Origin: Lachnospiraceae bacterium AC2012
GTDB lineage: Bacteria; Bacillota; Clostridia; Lachnospirales; Lachnospiraceae
Direction of reading: 5' to 3'
DNA length: 64,000 bases
NCBI GenBank assembly: GCA_000702525.1
Contig: JNIN01000002.1
Location: forward strand, 62,001 to 126,000
Position numbers and translations under genes: made by a program. Below the pieces are notes generated by a model. That model made no database searches. It was not told where the DNA came from and saw nothing but the letters and a program-made list of their open reading frames with translations. Every line of letters begins with the position of its first letter. Within the stretch, counting starts at the first letter, position 1. Below, piece after piece: positions 32,057-43,000 of this stretch.

Positions 32057-35000
32057 AGCTTATAGATTTCAAGACTAATGAGGATTTCACATTTTCTGAT
32101 TTGAGATGTTCGCTTCTCATTAGTAAAAAGATATTGGGAGATTCTGGCAGAATCCAATTGATGGGAGATAATCACTATAAGCTTATTATGGGTGAATCCA
32201 TCTATGAATTTACTATATCGGATGCACAAGATTCAGCTGCTTTGTCTGATAAGATGAAGCAGTATACTTATAATCTTGTTTATGTATCATCTGTTGATAA
32301 TAGAAGCGATGATTTCTTTATGCATGTGGCTTTTTTTCACTCCGCTACAAGAGAAGCAAAATTAAACATTGTTCTTAGTCCTAAAGTAAAAGAAATGCTT
32401 GAGAAGAAGCATCTAATTAGCAAAAATAAGGATTTTGAAGAGAGTGTTAAGGACAATTTTATGCTTTCTGATGGTACACATGTATGTTACGCATATACAA
32501 GAGGAAAGTACAAGTTTACTCATGAAGGCGATATTGAAGAAGATAAAAATACCACGGATACGACTGAAGAATTAATGGGTGTTTCTGCTTCGGAAAAAGA
32601 GGAAGATGACGAATTTCAGAGTATTCGTATATTTGGAAAGGATTACTCTATACTTGTCAAATTAAAGGGCAAGGAAGATGATCTATTCCTTTGTGCGGAA
32701 TCTATAGATACAAGAAATAGAATTATTCCACCTATGGCTTTAAGAATTGGGGATTTGTCGTTTGAGGATGGAAATACATTCGTTTCGGACAAGATTAAGA
32801 AAGAACTTGAGATTACATCGGGTTATTTGGATATTTGGGATAAGTACACGAGTATTGAGGGTGATTTTCTTCTAAATAAAGCTCGGGCTATTGGACAGAT
32901 AAGAATAAATAGAAACAAAATCAATAGTGGTGAGGGTGGTCTTATTGTTTATCCAGAGGGATTGACCGAAGAGCAAAAGAAATATATTTGTGCGGGGGAT
33001 TATATCTTAATATCTGAAAGTATTCCTGTTTATATGGCCGGAGAGGGGATGTCATGGACAGAATATAAGAAGACATTGGACCTTTTAAAAGAGACAAGAG
33101 TGAAACTTGAAAGTAATAAATCTCGCAAGATAAAGAGGATTGATAGATCGGGTTATTGGGTGATCGAACCTGGTGAGACGAATTCATTACCGGATGGTGT
33201 TATCACTTATAGTGTTTTCGGTGATATGCAACAGATATTACGTAGAGAGATTGCACGCGAATTAATTGAAAATGGAGAATCTGCATTTCCGTCATTGGGG
33301 TTAGTAATAGAGGGAAAGAAATCCGAAGCTATCATTGAAACGCACAAGGAAAAGAAAATCGAACCCATTACGAGTTTTGTTAGGGAGAAAATATTCTCTC
33401 ATGAACCTAGACCTAGGCAGAGGGATGCGATAGACATAGCCTTAAATACTCCAGATATAGCTATAATACAAGGACCTCCTGGCACAGGAAAAACGACTGT
33501 CATTACTGCCATAATAGAACGCTTAAATGAGGTAGCGGACAAGAGAAAAGATAACCGTGGACAGGTGTTGATAACAAGCTTCCAACACGATGCTGTTCGA
33601 AATGTGATAGGACGATTAAGCATTAACTCTCTTCCGACCATCAAATTCGGGAAGCAAGGGGAGGATGATCTTTCTCAAGAAAAGGCAATAGAAGACTGGT
33701 GTTTTGATTATGCCAAGAAATTAAAAGAACGTAATCCTTCGATACAAATGACGGCAAATCAAAAAGAGTTTGAAAGAAAACATGAGATGTATTTATCTTC
33801 TCCTAATGATGCGAATGCACTTATTTTCTTGAATTATGCTAGGCATATAAATGTAGATAATCGAATTGATCAGGAGATCGACCGGATTATTAATGATATA
33901 AACTTAAATGAAAATGCAGTTTCGTCAAAACTTGTTGAGAAAATCAGAAGGTTAAGAACTACCGAGAAAGGGTTCTTAGATGATGGAGCAGAGACAGCAG
34001 ATGATTTGCTAGCAGAGCTTGAAGATATTATGCGATCGGGAATTGCCAACAATGATGATGTTTTTGATGTTCTTCAGGAGGCAGCAGATTTTGAGGGACA
34101 GGAAGTGGATGAGGAATTCCTTGGTAAACTTCGTGATATCAAAAAAGACTTGTTAGAACGGTGTACTCCAAGACCGACATATAAGATAGAGAAACCGCGG
34201 GCAGATATACTGAGAATCTATTCAAAGCTCAGTGGAACACTAAGGGAACCACAAAATGCAGAAGATGAAATTCTGTATAATTTGCTGAATGAACTGGAAA
34301 ATAATGTGTCAGAGGTAGAGGATGCATTAGCAAGCTACAATTTCGTTTATGCGGCTACAGCGCAACAGAGCGAAGGAAAGGATATTAAGAAGGCAAAAAA
34401 TGTTAATAAAGAGGATCATCCGGTATATGAAACTGTGATTATTGATGAAGCGGCTAGGGTTAATCCGGGTGATTTGATGATTCCAATGGCACAGGCAAAA
34501 CGTCGGATCATTTTAGTTGGAGACCATAGACAACTTCCACATATATATGATGAAGAAATCTTTGAAAGCATGAGGGATAGTGGAAATGATGTTGGAAAAG
34601 ATGTAGTGAAGATAAGCATGTTTCAATATCTTAAAGAGAAAGCGGAAGAATTGTATAAGAGAGATGGTATAACAAGAACAATTACCTTAGATGCTCAATA
34701 CAGAATGCACCCAGAATTAGGTGATTTTGTTAATAGGAATTTTTATGAACCCTATGGAGAAGGATTTGAATCGCCATTGTCTGCGGAAAACTTTGTTCAG
34801 GGGCTTTATAAAAAACCGTATATGTGGGTTAGCATTCCAAATTCTTCCGGAGCTGAGAGCAAGGAAGGAACTAGTCGTATACGTAAATGTGAGGCAGAAT
34901 ATATCACCAATAAGATTAGAGACTATATTCTGTCCGAGGAAGGACATAATCTAAGCTATGGAGTAATAACTTTCTATAGTGCGCAGGCAAAACTGATCAA

Positions 35001-35415
35001 AGATATGCTTAAGGCAAAGGATATCTCTGAAAGAGTCCGAGTTGGCAGTGTGGACGCTTTTCAGGGTATGGAATTTGATGTAATCTTTTTGTCTATTGTT
35101 AGAAGTCATTCCGGAGAACCAAAGTATAACGAGGAATTACTGGGGATGGATGTTTCAGACATGGACGAAGAAAATGACTCTTATAAGAAATGGAACGAAT
35201 ATAAGGATGAAATTGGCATTAAGAATTATGGTTTTTTGACATCTGAAAATCGTTTGTGTGTCGCACTGAGCAGGCAAAAAAGACTTTTGATAGCTGTGGG
35301 GGATTCGTCCATTTTCCATGATGGGAAATGGGGAGAATTGGCTGAAAAATGCGTTCCGGCAATGAAAAATTTTTATGAATTATGTGAAAAGGAAGGAGCG
35401 GTAGTAAATGCCTAA
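32053..35415 (+). CDS. UPF1-like superfamily 1 DNA/RNA helicase
   Basis: A 1120-residue helicase. All SF1 motifs of the UPF1-like group are visible: Walker A GPPGTGKT (about residue 474), II VIIDEAARVNPG (797), III LVGDHRQLPH, IV LDAQYRMHPE (881), V SVDAFQGMEFDVIFL (999) and VI LCVALSRQKR. A ~300-residue helical insertion between motifs I and II is typical for this group. The N-terminal ~430 residues have no recognised domain. UPF1-like helicases associated with McrBC-type coiled-coil nuclease (CoCoNuT-like) operons are predicted to act on RNA or RNA-DNA. The overlap of 4 bases with the kinase and 8 with the following gene make it co-translated. Confidence 0.92.
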   Translation: MKLIDFKTNEDFTFSDLRCSLLISKKILGDSGRIQLMGDNHYKLIMGESIYEFTISDAQDSAALSDKMKQYTYNLVYVSSVDNRSDDFFMHVAFFHSATREAKLNIVLSPKVKEMLEKKHLISKNKDFEESVKDNFMLSDGTHVCYAYTRGKYKFTHEGDIEEDKNTTDTTEELMGVSASEKEEDDEFQSIRIFGKDYSILVKLKGKEDDLFLCAESIDTRNRIIPPMALRIGDLSFEDGNTFVSDKIKKELEITSGYLDIWDKYTSIEGDFLLNKARAIGQIRINRNKINSGEGGLIVYPEGLTEEQKKYICAGDYILISESIPVYMAGEGMSWTEYKKTLDLLKETRVKLESNKSRKIKRIDRSGYWVIEPGETNSLPDGVITYSVFGDMQQILRREIARELIENGESAFPSLGLVIEGKKSEAIIETHKEKKIEPITSFVREKIFSHEPRPRQRDAIDIALNTPDIAIIQGPPGTGKTTVITAIIERLNEVADKRKDNRGQVLITSFQHDAVRNVIGRLSINSLPTIKFGKQGEDDLSQEKAIEDWCFDYAKKLKERNPSIQMTANQKEFERKHEMYLSSPNDANALIFLNYARHINVDNRIDQEIDRIINDINLNENAVSSKLVEKIRRLRTTEKGFLDDGAETADDLLAELEDIMRSGIANNDDVFDVLQEAADFEGQEVDEEFLGKLRDIKKDLLERCTPRPTYKIEKPRADILRIYSKLSGTLREPQNAEDEILYNLLNELENNVSEVEDALASYNFVYAATAQQSEGKDIKKAKNVNKEDHPVYETVIIDEAARVNPGDLMIPMAQAKRRIILVGDHRQLPHIYDEEIFESMRDSGNDVGKDVVKISMFQYLKEKAEELYKRDGITRTITLDAQYRMHPELGDFVNRNFYEPYGEGFESPLSAENFVQGLYKKPYMWVSIPNSSGAESKEGTSRIRKCEAEYITNKIRDYILSEEGHNLSYGVITFYSAQAKLIKDMLKAKDISERVRVGSVDAFQGMEFDVIFLSIVRSHSGEPKYNEELLGMDVSDMDEENDSYKKWNEYKDEIGIKNYGFLTSENRLCVALSRQKRLLIAVGDSSIFHDGKWGELAEKCVPAMKNFYELCEKEGAVVNA

Positions 35416-37471
35416 GCCTAAAGTAATAAGCGTGTTCAAAACTGATAAATTTGAAAACCGCTTCTTAAATGTATCCATGATGGGAAAACCAGTGGATTTA
35501 TTTCTGGAATGCAAAAGCTATGATTTGGAGATACCAATAAAGGGCAAGGCTAAGAGAGAACTTGATATTTTCGAAGAAACTATTCTTCGAATGGTCATGT
35601 TAAAAAAATGCCCGGTTTCAGAATTGGCTGAAACTCTTTGCTTAAAGAAAGATTTAGTGAATTTTATTATTTTGCGCATGGTTGAAAGTGGGTTGTTGGA
35701 GGATACCCAAACTGTTTCAACAAAGGGAAAGGAATTATTAGACGTACAGAGTCAAATACGTGAAGAAATCGAAACTGTTCAAGGGAAAATCTTTGTCGTT
35801 AAAAAGACAGGACTGATTCTTCCATTCGTTCATATTGGAGAGTTCCAGTCTGAATCAGTAGATGATTTCGATTCGAATTCCATTACTATTGGATTTGGTA
35901 CTGCGGGAAACTATCGAAAGATTTATGGGAAATGTATTCGCAATACAGATTTTGAGAGACGTGCAGATAGTGTCCTAGATACAAGAATAGTTAAAAAAAC
36001 AATTAAAACCTATAATAAAATTGCCTCTGCTCAGAACAGATCAACTATACAATTAAGTGAAGAATATGGGATTAGTTCAAGTGCCTCGGAAAACATATAT
36101 TTCCATCTACAGGCTGTAGTACAGGAAGGAAATGTTGATGAGGTAATGTTTTCGGATGGCTTTGTGCCGAATATCGATGGAATAGCGGATTACATTCGAA
36201 ACGAGAATCCGGATCTTCTGAGTAGTATAAAGAGTAGAGCAGTTGACATGACGGTGACAAGTGATGAGGATCAAGTAGTAACATATAGATCACAACGATA
36301 CCGAGAAATCTATCATCTTTATGAGAATGCTTGTAAACATTTGCCGGATATTCAATATGAGCAGGCGACCATAGATGAACGAACAGATATTAATGAAGGA
36401 AAAAGGCAGATAATAATAGATTGCTACTATATGATTGAATGGGCCTTTTATTATTACACGCGAAGAAATCCTTTATCGGAAGAGATGATAAATCTCATTA
36501 AACAAAGGTCTTTTTCTGCAAATGCAAAGACTCTTATTAAATTTGCACATGATATGGGCTTTTATTACACGAATATGTGCAGCAATTTGTTTTCGCATAT
36601 AGATGGGAATAAGATATATAGCGTTTATAACTATAACGCGCCCAAACTATATGTATGTTTGCCGTTGGCTGTGGCGGAAGCTAAAGAGAACTCTGGTAGT
36701 GAGATACATATATTAATACAAAAAAATAGAGGCGTGTTGCGGTTTATTAATTTCTTAAATGATAATTGTGGGGATCTTAGACATGACTCTGAGGCAGATG
36801 CCATAGATATGGATGCAAACGAAATATTATCTGAAACCAAGAGGATAATAACTACGATACTACCGGACTTGTCATTTTCAAATGACGAAGACATAGTTGT
36901 AAATCATGGGGATTCGTCTCGCACGAGATTACTAGCGCAGGTGAGTCTTGAGAAGAAACTTGGTTCAATCTTCTTTTCTACCATGCGTGCAGGTTTGAAA
37001 AACGATTGGCTTAAGATTTCACCAGATAAAAAAGGAAATCAGTTGCCAGATGCAAGGGAGTATATTGAGATTATTTACAGGATTCTTCAGGCGGAATTGT
37101 CAGAAGCCAATAGAGATCTTAAAGGAAAGGGAAGAAAGAGTAAAGAAGATGCGTTAACAGTTTTATCAGGACGCTATACAGGAAGAATCCCTAAATCATT
37201 CAGTAATATCAGCGATATATATTATTATAATGCGACTAAGGAGGAGGGAAATTCCACATTAGGGGCAGAAGCACTTGTTTATATTTCCAATGTTGATGAC
37301 TCAGTCGCAGAAAAGGTGAAAAATTTGAATTATGTTCCGTTACTAGATCGAGTCATTTCTCTTAGGGGGCATGGAAATATGGTGGCGTTAAATGAAACAG
37401 AGCAAACATTAAACAATTTAAGAGATGATGTTATAAAACTATCAAGAGTGATCGGAGGTTATTATGACTGA
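35408..37471 (+). CDS. Winged-helix protein of unknown function (possible effector)
   Basis: A 687-residue protein without a known family in my reading. Residues 54-98 hold a winged helix (EETILRMVMLKKCPVSELAE), which would bind nucleic acid. The rest is mixed. The region about 335-480 is helical (MIEWAFYYYTRRNPLSEEMI; FINFLNDNCGDLRHDSEADA) and might be a HEPN-like or other helical effector fold, but the catalytic R-x4-6-H is not convincing. The overlap of 8 bases on both sides places it firmly between the helicase and the McrB-type gene, the place of the accessory or effector component in complex McrBC-like operons. Confidence 0.7.
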   Translation: MPKPKVISVFKTDKFENRFLNVSMMGKPVDLFLECKSYDLEIPIKGKAKRELDIFEETILRMVMLKKCPVSELAETLCLKKDLVNFIILRMVESGLLEDTQTVSTKGKELLDVQSQIREEIETVQGKIFVVKKTGLILPFVHIGEFQSESVDDFDSNSITIGFGTAGNYRKIYGKCIRNTDFERRADSVLDTRIVKKTIKTYNKIASAQNRSTIQLSEEYGISSSASENIYFHLQAVVQEGNVDEVMFSDGFVPNIDGIADYIRNENPDLLSSIKSRAVDMTVTSDEDQVVTYRSQRYREIYHLYENACKHLPDIQYEQATIDERTDINEGKRQIIIDCYYMIEWAFYYYTRRNPLSEEMINLIKQRSFSANAKTLIKFAHDMGFYYTNMCSNLFSHIDGNKIYSVYNYNAPKLYVCLPLAVAEAKENSGSEIHILIQKNRGVLRFINFLNDNCGDLRHDSEADAIDMDANEILSETKRIITTILPDLSFSNDEDIVVNHGDSSRTRLLAQVSLEKKLGSIFFSTMRAGLKNDWLKISPDKKGNQLPDAREYIEIIYRILQAELSEANRDLKGKGRKSKEDALTVLSGRYTGRIPKSFSNISDIYYYNATKEEGNSTLGAEALVYISNVDDSVAEKVKNLNYVPLLDRVISLRGHGNMVALNETEQTLNNLRDDVIKLSRVIGGYYD

Positions 37472-40055
37472 AAAAAACGAAACCACAAATGTTAACGAAG
37501 TTGCTAATGCGGCGGAAATGGGAAGTGCTGTACCTGAAGCGACATTGACACCTGAAGAACGGGAAGCAAAAGTTGCTGAATTAGAAAAAACGTTAATGCA
37601 AAAATACAATGAGGTAAAGTCGAAGATTGAGGAAAACTCACGGAAAACGCAGCAGTATGAGCAAAATGTGAATAAACTTAACGAGACACAGAAAGCCGTG
37701 GAGCAACGCGAGAAGGAAGTAAAGAGAAAAGAAGAAGAGGCCAAGAAGCAGGAAGAAAAGCTTCAGAAAAAAGCAGAAGAAATCTTAAAGCGCGAAAATG
37801 ATGTAAAAGAGCGCGAAAATGCAATCGATCAGAGAGAGAAGAATGAGGAGGCTACAATAAAAAAGATCCAGTTGGAAGAAAAGGCTAAGTTGGAAGCAGC
37901 CTTAGCTAAGGAGCGCAGTGAAGCCGTTTCTTCGCTTAATGACCAGCTTACCCAGGAAAGAACTGCTTTCGAACAAAGTCTGACGAAAACTGAAAAAGAA
38001 CGCATGGAAGCGGTTGAGAAAGAGATTGCAGATAAGAAAAAGGAATTTGACGAAAAGATTACGGAAGAGATAGAAGAGCGTACTCGCGAGGTAGCCAATA
38101 GAGAGAAAAAAGCTAAAGAATCAAGCGAAGCAAATAAAAAAAGAGAAGAAGAACTTGATAGTAAGGAAAAAGAACTAGAGGAGCGCGAGGCACAAGTAAA
38201 GACTGATAAGCGACAAAACGATAGGGAAAAAAGAAGATTAAACTCTAAGGAAGAGGATCTTAATGCTCAGGAAGTAGACATCAAGAGTTTGATTGAAAAA
38301 GGTATGAGCGATAAAATAGCGGACTTTAATTGTCAGCTTGCCGCTAAGGATGCTTCTTTAAATGAACTCAGGGATAAAATCAAAGAGCTAATGGCGAACA
38401 TTCAAGCTATAGAGACCTTCAAGGTGAGCATTGGTGCAGATCCGGCCATTATAGATAATAAGATTAAGAATCTTAATAGAACAATTGAGGAATTGAAAGA
38501 AGAACTTGCGAAGAGGGCTTCTGGTGAGATTCAAAAAGAGCGAGATAAATACAAAGCGGATTATGAAAGTCAAAAAATTACGATTGCGGATCTGGAAAAG
38601 AAAAACAGAATCCTTCAACAGAAGAACGATGAATTATCATCGTTTGAAGTAAGTAATGTGGGGCTTGTGAGCAAGAATCAAGAACTGGAATCATTGGTAA
38701 ATGAACTGCAAGGACAGAATGATAACTACAGACAGAGAATTGAAAGATTAAGCTCAACCGAAGCAAGACTATCTGACAGAGACCAAAGAATTGCAGAAAT
38801 CAATAAGGGATACTTGACCAAGTTGATTGGAGCTAATCTTACAATGGAAAAGGAAAAATCAGAAATTGATTGGCTGAACGACATTTATAAAAGGTGTGAT
38901 GAATATGGGATACATTTTCCGCAGAGAATTCTTTATGCATTTCATACTGCGCTAAAAATATCGGATTGGTCATCGGTCACTGTTTTAGCGGGCGTGAGTG
39001 GAACTGGTAAGTCGGAACTTCCCAAATTATATGCGGCCTTTGGAGGTATGAATTTTATTAATGTTCCGGTACAGCCTAGTTGGGACAGTCAGGAATCTAT
39101 GCTTGGTTTTTTTAATTCGATTGATAATAGATTTGAGCCAGAGCCTCTGCTCAGATTTTTGGTACAGTGTACAGAAAATGATGAGTATAGCCCTTATATG
39201 AGTATAGTTTTATTGGATGAAATGAATTTGGCTCATGTTGAATATTATTTTGCTGATTTCTTAAGCAAACTAGAGACCAGGAGAGGTGCATCAAAGACGA
39301 ACGTACCTACTGTTGAGGTAAAGCTTGGAGCTGGTGTGGAACCGTATCAGCTCAAACTCGAAAGATCCGTTCTTTGGACGGGTACAATGAATCAGGACGA
39401 AACAACGAAATCTCTTTCTGATAAAGTTCTTGATCGCGGACTGGTAATTAATTTCCCGCGCCCTAGAGAACTTAATAGTCGAGTTAAGATGGGTTTTTTA
39501 GATAAAGCCGTAGAGGAAGCAAACCGTCCAATGCTCAACAAGAATATATGGGGTAACTGGATCGTGCGCAAGGTGGACCTAAAAGGCGAACAGGAAGAGG
39601 AACTTAATAAATATAAGAAAATCGTTGAGGATATAAACAATGAACTTGAGCATGTTGGAAGGGCTCTTGGACATCGTGTATGGCAATCAATAGAGTACTA
39701 TATTATCAATTATCCGACGGTTGTAGCTGAAAGGAAAAGTCTGACGCCAGGTGGAATGTCTACGACATTAAGAGAGGCAATGAAAGTTGCTTTCGAAGAT
39801 CAGATTGTGCAGAAAATCATGCCAAAACTTCGTGGAGTGGAGACAAGAGGTAGAGGAAAAGAGAACCTAGAAAGGATTGAAGCACTTCTTGAAGATAAGG
39901 GATTTGAGCGTTTGAAAGATGACTTTGAAATTGCATGCGAACAGGGATACGGACAATTTATTTGGAGTAGTGCAAAATACATTGAAACAGATGAAGCTGA
40001 AAAACATACACAGTCTGATGTTGAGACATCGGAGGAGAATGTGGACCCGAAGTAA
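37464..40055 (+). CDS. McrB-like AAA+ GTPase/ATPase with very long N-terminal coiled coil
   Basis: An 863-residue protein. Residues ~25-455 are a nearly unbroken charged coiled coil (QREKEVKRKEEEAKKQEEKL; RVANREKK-type repeats rich in K, E and R). The C-terminal AAA+ domain carries Walker A AGVSGTGKSELPKLYA (about 507), Walker B SIVLLDEMNLAHVEYYF (about 580) and the McrB-type signature TGTMNQDETTKSLSDKVLDR (about 638). McrB uses GTP in Type IV restriction; here the nucleotide is uncertain. A coiled coil joined to an McrB domain is the mark of CoCoNuT-like systems. It overlaps the preceding gene by 8 bases; the DUF2357 gene follows 26 bases on, as McrC follows McrB. Confidence 0.9.
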   Translation: MTEKNETTNVNEVANAAEMGSAVPEATLTPEEREAKVAELEKTLMQKYNEVKSKIEENSRKTQQYEQNVNKLNETQKAVEQREKEVKRKEEEAKKQEEKLQKKAEEILKRENDVKERENAIDQREKNEEATIKKIQLEEKAKLEAALAKERSEAVSSLNDQLTQERTAFEQSLTKTEKERMEAVEKEIADKKKEFDEKITEEIEERTREVANREKKAKESSEANKKREEELDSKEKELEEREAQVKTDKRQNDREKRRLNSKEEDLNAQEVDIKSLIEKGMSDKIADFNCQLAAKDASLNELRDKIKELMANIQAIETFKVSIGADPAIIDNKIKNLNRTIEELKEELAKRASGEIQKERDKYKADYESQKITIADLEKKNRILQQKNDELSSFEVSNVGLVSKNQELESLVNELQGQNDNYRQRIERLSSTEARLSDRDQRIAEINKGYLTKLIGANLTMEKEKSEIDWLNDIYKRCDEYGIHFPQRILYAFHTALKISDWSSVTVLAGVSGTGKSELPKLYAAFGGMNFINVPVQPSWDSQESMLGFFNSIDNRFEPEPLLRFLVQCTENDEYSPYMSIVLLDEMNLAHVEYYFADFLSKLETRRGASKTNVPTVEVKLGAGVEPYQLKLERSVLWTGTMNQDETTKSLSDKVLDRGLVINFPRPRELNSRVKMGFLDKAVEEANRPMLNKNIWGNWIVRKVDLKGEQEEELNKYKKIVEDINNELEHVGRALGHRVWQSIEYYIINYPTVVAERKSLTPGGMSTTLREAMKVAFEDQIVQKIMPKLRGVETRGRGKENLERIEALLEDKGFERLKDDFEIACEQGYGQFIWSSAKYIETDEAEKHTQSDVETSEENVDPK

Positions 40056-40081
40056 GAACATAGTATAAAGGTGTTGATGAT

Positions 40082-43000
40082 ATGAACTTAATAGATAGTT
40101 ATGAAAAGTTCTGCCGGGCTTTTAAGGGAAATCCAGATGAAGTTAACAATGCAGAATTATTACTGTTGCTTCAGGATTGGATTATCAGAATTATAGATAG
40201 AATTGATGAAGTAAGTACTGACTATAGTTTAGATTCCCTTATTTCTGAGAACACTGATAAGAGCTATTTAAGATCTGCAAAAAAAGATGCTGTTTCCCGT
40301 CTGATAGATGATAGTTATGATGCGGTTAGGCGTATTTCGGACAGGATGCGCGAGAACATTATCCGTGAAAATGTAAAAATGCCCGTTTATAAAGTACGGG
40401 AGGTTAACAGCTATGGCTTGAATTGGTTGAGCCGAAGACCGGGAACAACTATAAAGGAAAAAATCTCCAGCAGTAATTCTTCTATGATGGCCGTACAAAG
40501 GCGGATGAGCTTGGATACGGGTGAAAACCGTCTGTTTATTGCGTATTTAAAGGAATTGGCTGATGCCCTAGAAACAAAGCTGGAGAACTTACCAGAGCGC
40601 CAGCAGAGCGAATTGGAGTCAGGATTCTATTCACAATTATTTGCCATTATTCGAGATCCAGATAATGAAGAAATAAGGCGTTGGGAAAACATGCCACCCA
40701 ATAATACGCTTTTATCTGATCAAAATTATAAGAAAATATGGAGATGCTGGAATGAACTCAAGGCAATCGATACAATAATAGCCAATGATAGTAGAAACAT
40801 AGACGGCAGAGTTTGTACTATGTTTTTTATAGAATTGTTGACAAAGGCTAGTCAGTTTTTTTGGTTTCCTCAAATTCCTGTTGGTGTTGATTACTCTTCT
40901 TATATGGTTAAGCTGTATGCGAAATCATTTAGAGGGATTGATTTTGAGGGGAATGCATTAGCTATAGAGAAAACTCAAAATACTATAGAAATTTTATACA
41001 AAGCAAGGAATGTAATTGTTAGATTTGAAGATGCGAGTATTCAAATCTCTGTAAATGGGAAAAATGAGCATTCGGTAAAGGCAAATATATCAAGTATTAA
41101 TCGATATGTAGATCTTGTACTTGCAAAAATAGGTTGCAAAAAAGCTGAGATTCAAAAGCGTGTTGAAAAGTCAACATTAGATAAGTCTAGCGATTTAATA
41201 ATGGATCTTTTTTCGGTACGTCCAGATTATATTGCTGATTATGGTAATGTTGAATCACTTAAGGGACGAATTCTTAATCAAACCCATTTGTGGGAAGATG
41301 AAGAAGGAAATTACAAATTTGAGATATCTTGTGATACTTCAAACGCGCTTCTATTTGATGAAAATATAGAAACTTATACTGTCGCAACTGCTGTTGAACA
41401 ATCATCGGCTAATCAAATGACTAAATTGATGCATTTGTTAGAACGATATGTTTCTGCGCAAAAATTTACGTTTCTATTTCCTGATTTATATAATGAGTTC
41501 CAGTTGAGCCTTGTTTATAAAGCGGCAAGGCTTATTTTCCATGAAGTTAGATCTTTTCCTAGAAGCATAGGCGTAGCTTTTTCGTATATGGATACGATAT
41601 CTTTCCAAAAGCAATTTAAGGAAAACGACTTCCTTCTGGTGATGGATGTTATAGATACAGACTTGAGCCTTACACTGATACAAGGAATAAAAGACGATAC
41701 CGTTGCTGAAGACATTCCTCAGTATGGCGGAATAATCTGGGAAAGGCATCCGAGTCTTTCCTATTCATTAGAGAACTGCATTCGGGATGAAATATATGAT
41801 AGATTACTAAAACTGGGGTGCGATAATCCGGAAGAGCTATACTCTTGGCTTGGAATAAATGGGTTTTATTCCGAATCAGGATTGTTAGCGACGATGTCGC
41901 AAGGTGAGAAAGCATTTATTATATCAGATACTGTTTTTGATGCTTTTAAGGCCATAAAAATAAATGTTTCAGATAGTATCAATGACTTCCTAATTAATCA
42001 TAAAGAGATAATTGGCAATAATCATGTCCATATTGTCTCTATTTCTTCACTGCTGCTATACAAAGGAACATGCAGTTATGAAACGCTAGGATTAGATAGT
42101 TCTTTAGAAGGATGCAAGCGATACGGAGTTTTGCAGGCGCAATCGAAAATTACCCTTTGGAGAGATCATTTACCTGAGCTGGCAATAAAACTTTTGTATG
42201 GAAAATTTAATTTGGTTGACAACGAGACCATTACTCCTGAGTTTAATGTTGAAAAGAAGATACGAATAAGCAATGTCTTTACCCTGGCTAAGGGAATGAG
42301 TGAGTATCACTTTAATTTAGTGCAAAATGATGTTAATCGGAAGACAAGGTATGCTGCGGTAGTTAAAAACCCTGCATTTCCGATTAACCATGATGTTCAG
42401 TGCAAACTGGATATGACATATCAATACGGAGCAGAAGAACCATATAGATTGTTGTTTATTCCACTTGAAAAAGATGCAGGCTTTGTGGAAGCTAAAGTGT
42501 CGTGGGAACGTATTACATCCTATATGTTTTCAGATTTGCCATGTCCAGAACCCATCCCTTCTTCGTCATGGGTAGAGCTGATGAGTTATCCGGGAAAATT
42601 TCGTGTTCAGAATCTGGTTGACGATCTTATAGATATTTATAAAAGAATTGCACAGGGATATGTCTGTTACGATCTTAATGGGTACGAGCCCAGCCTTTAT
42701 GGAAAGCCTGGAAATAAATTCTTTATTGCAGAGGTTGACTCTGAAGACGGAGAAATGGCTGTTATTATAAATGAACGTTTTCAAGAAAAAACAGTTAATA
42801 ATGAGCCTCGCATTGATTTTTCAAAACTAGGGTTTGTTTCATGTGAATTGAAGAAAGAAGAGTTTGATAGTAGCGATAGATACAGATTTGATCTATCTAT
42901 AGGAGCAAGGTTTAACGAAATATGGAAAAGCAATCAATATGGGTACTCTTGCTTTAGGTCATTGGAAATAAATGGTGATATATATCAAGTGGCTTTTTAC

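Noticed and set aside
36700-36800. HEPN ribonuclease call for the 687-residue protein
   Set aside because: The LRHDSEAD string does not give the needed R-x4-6-H pattern, so only a weak possibility is noted.
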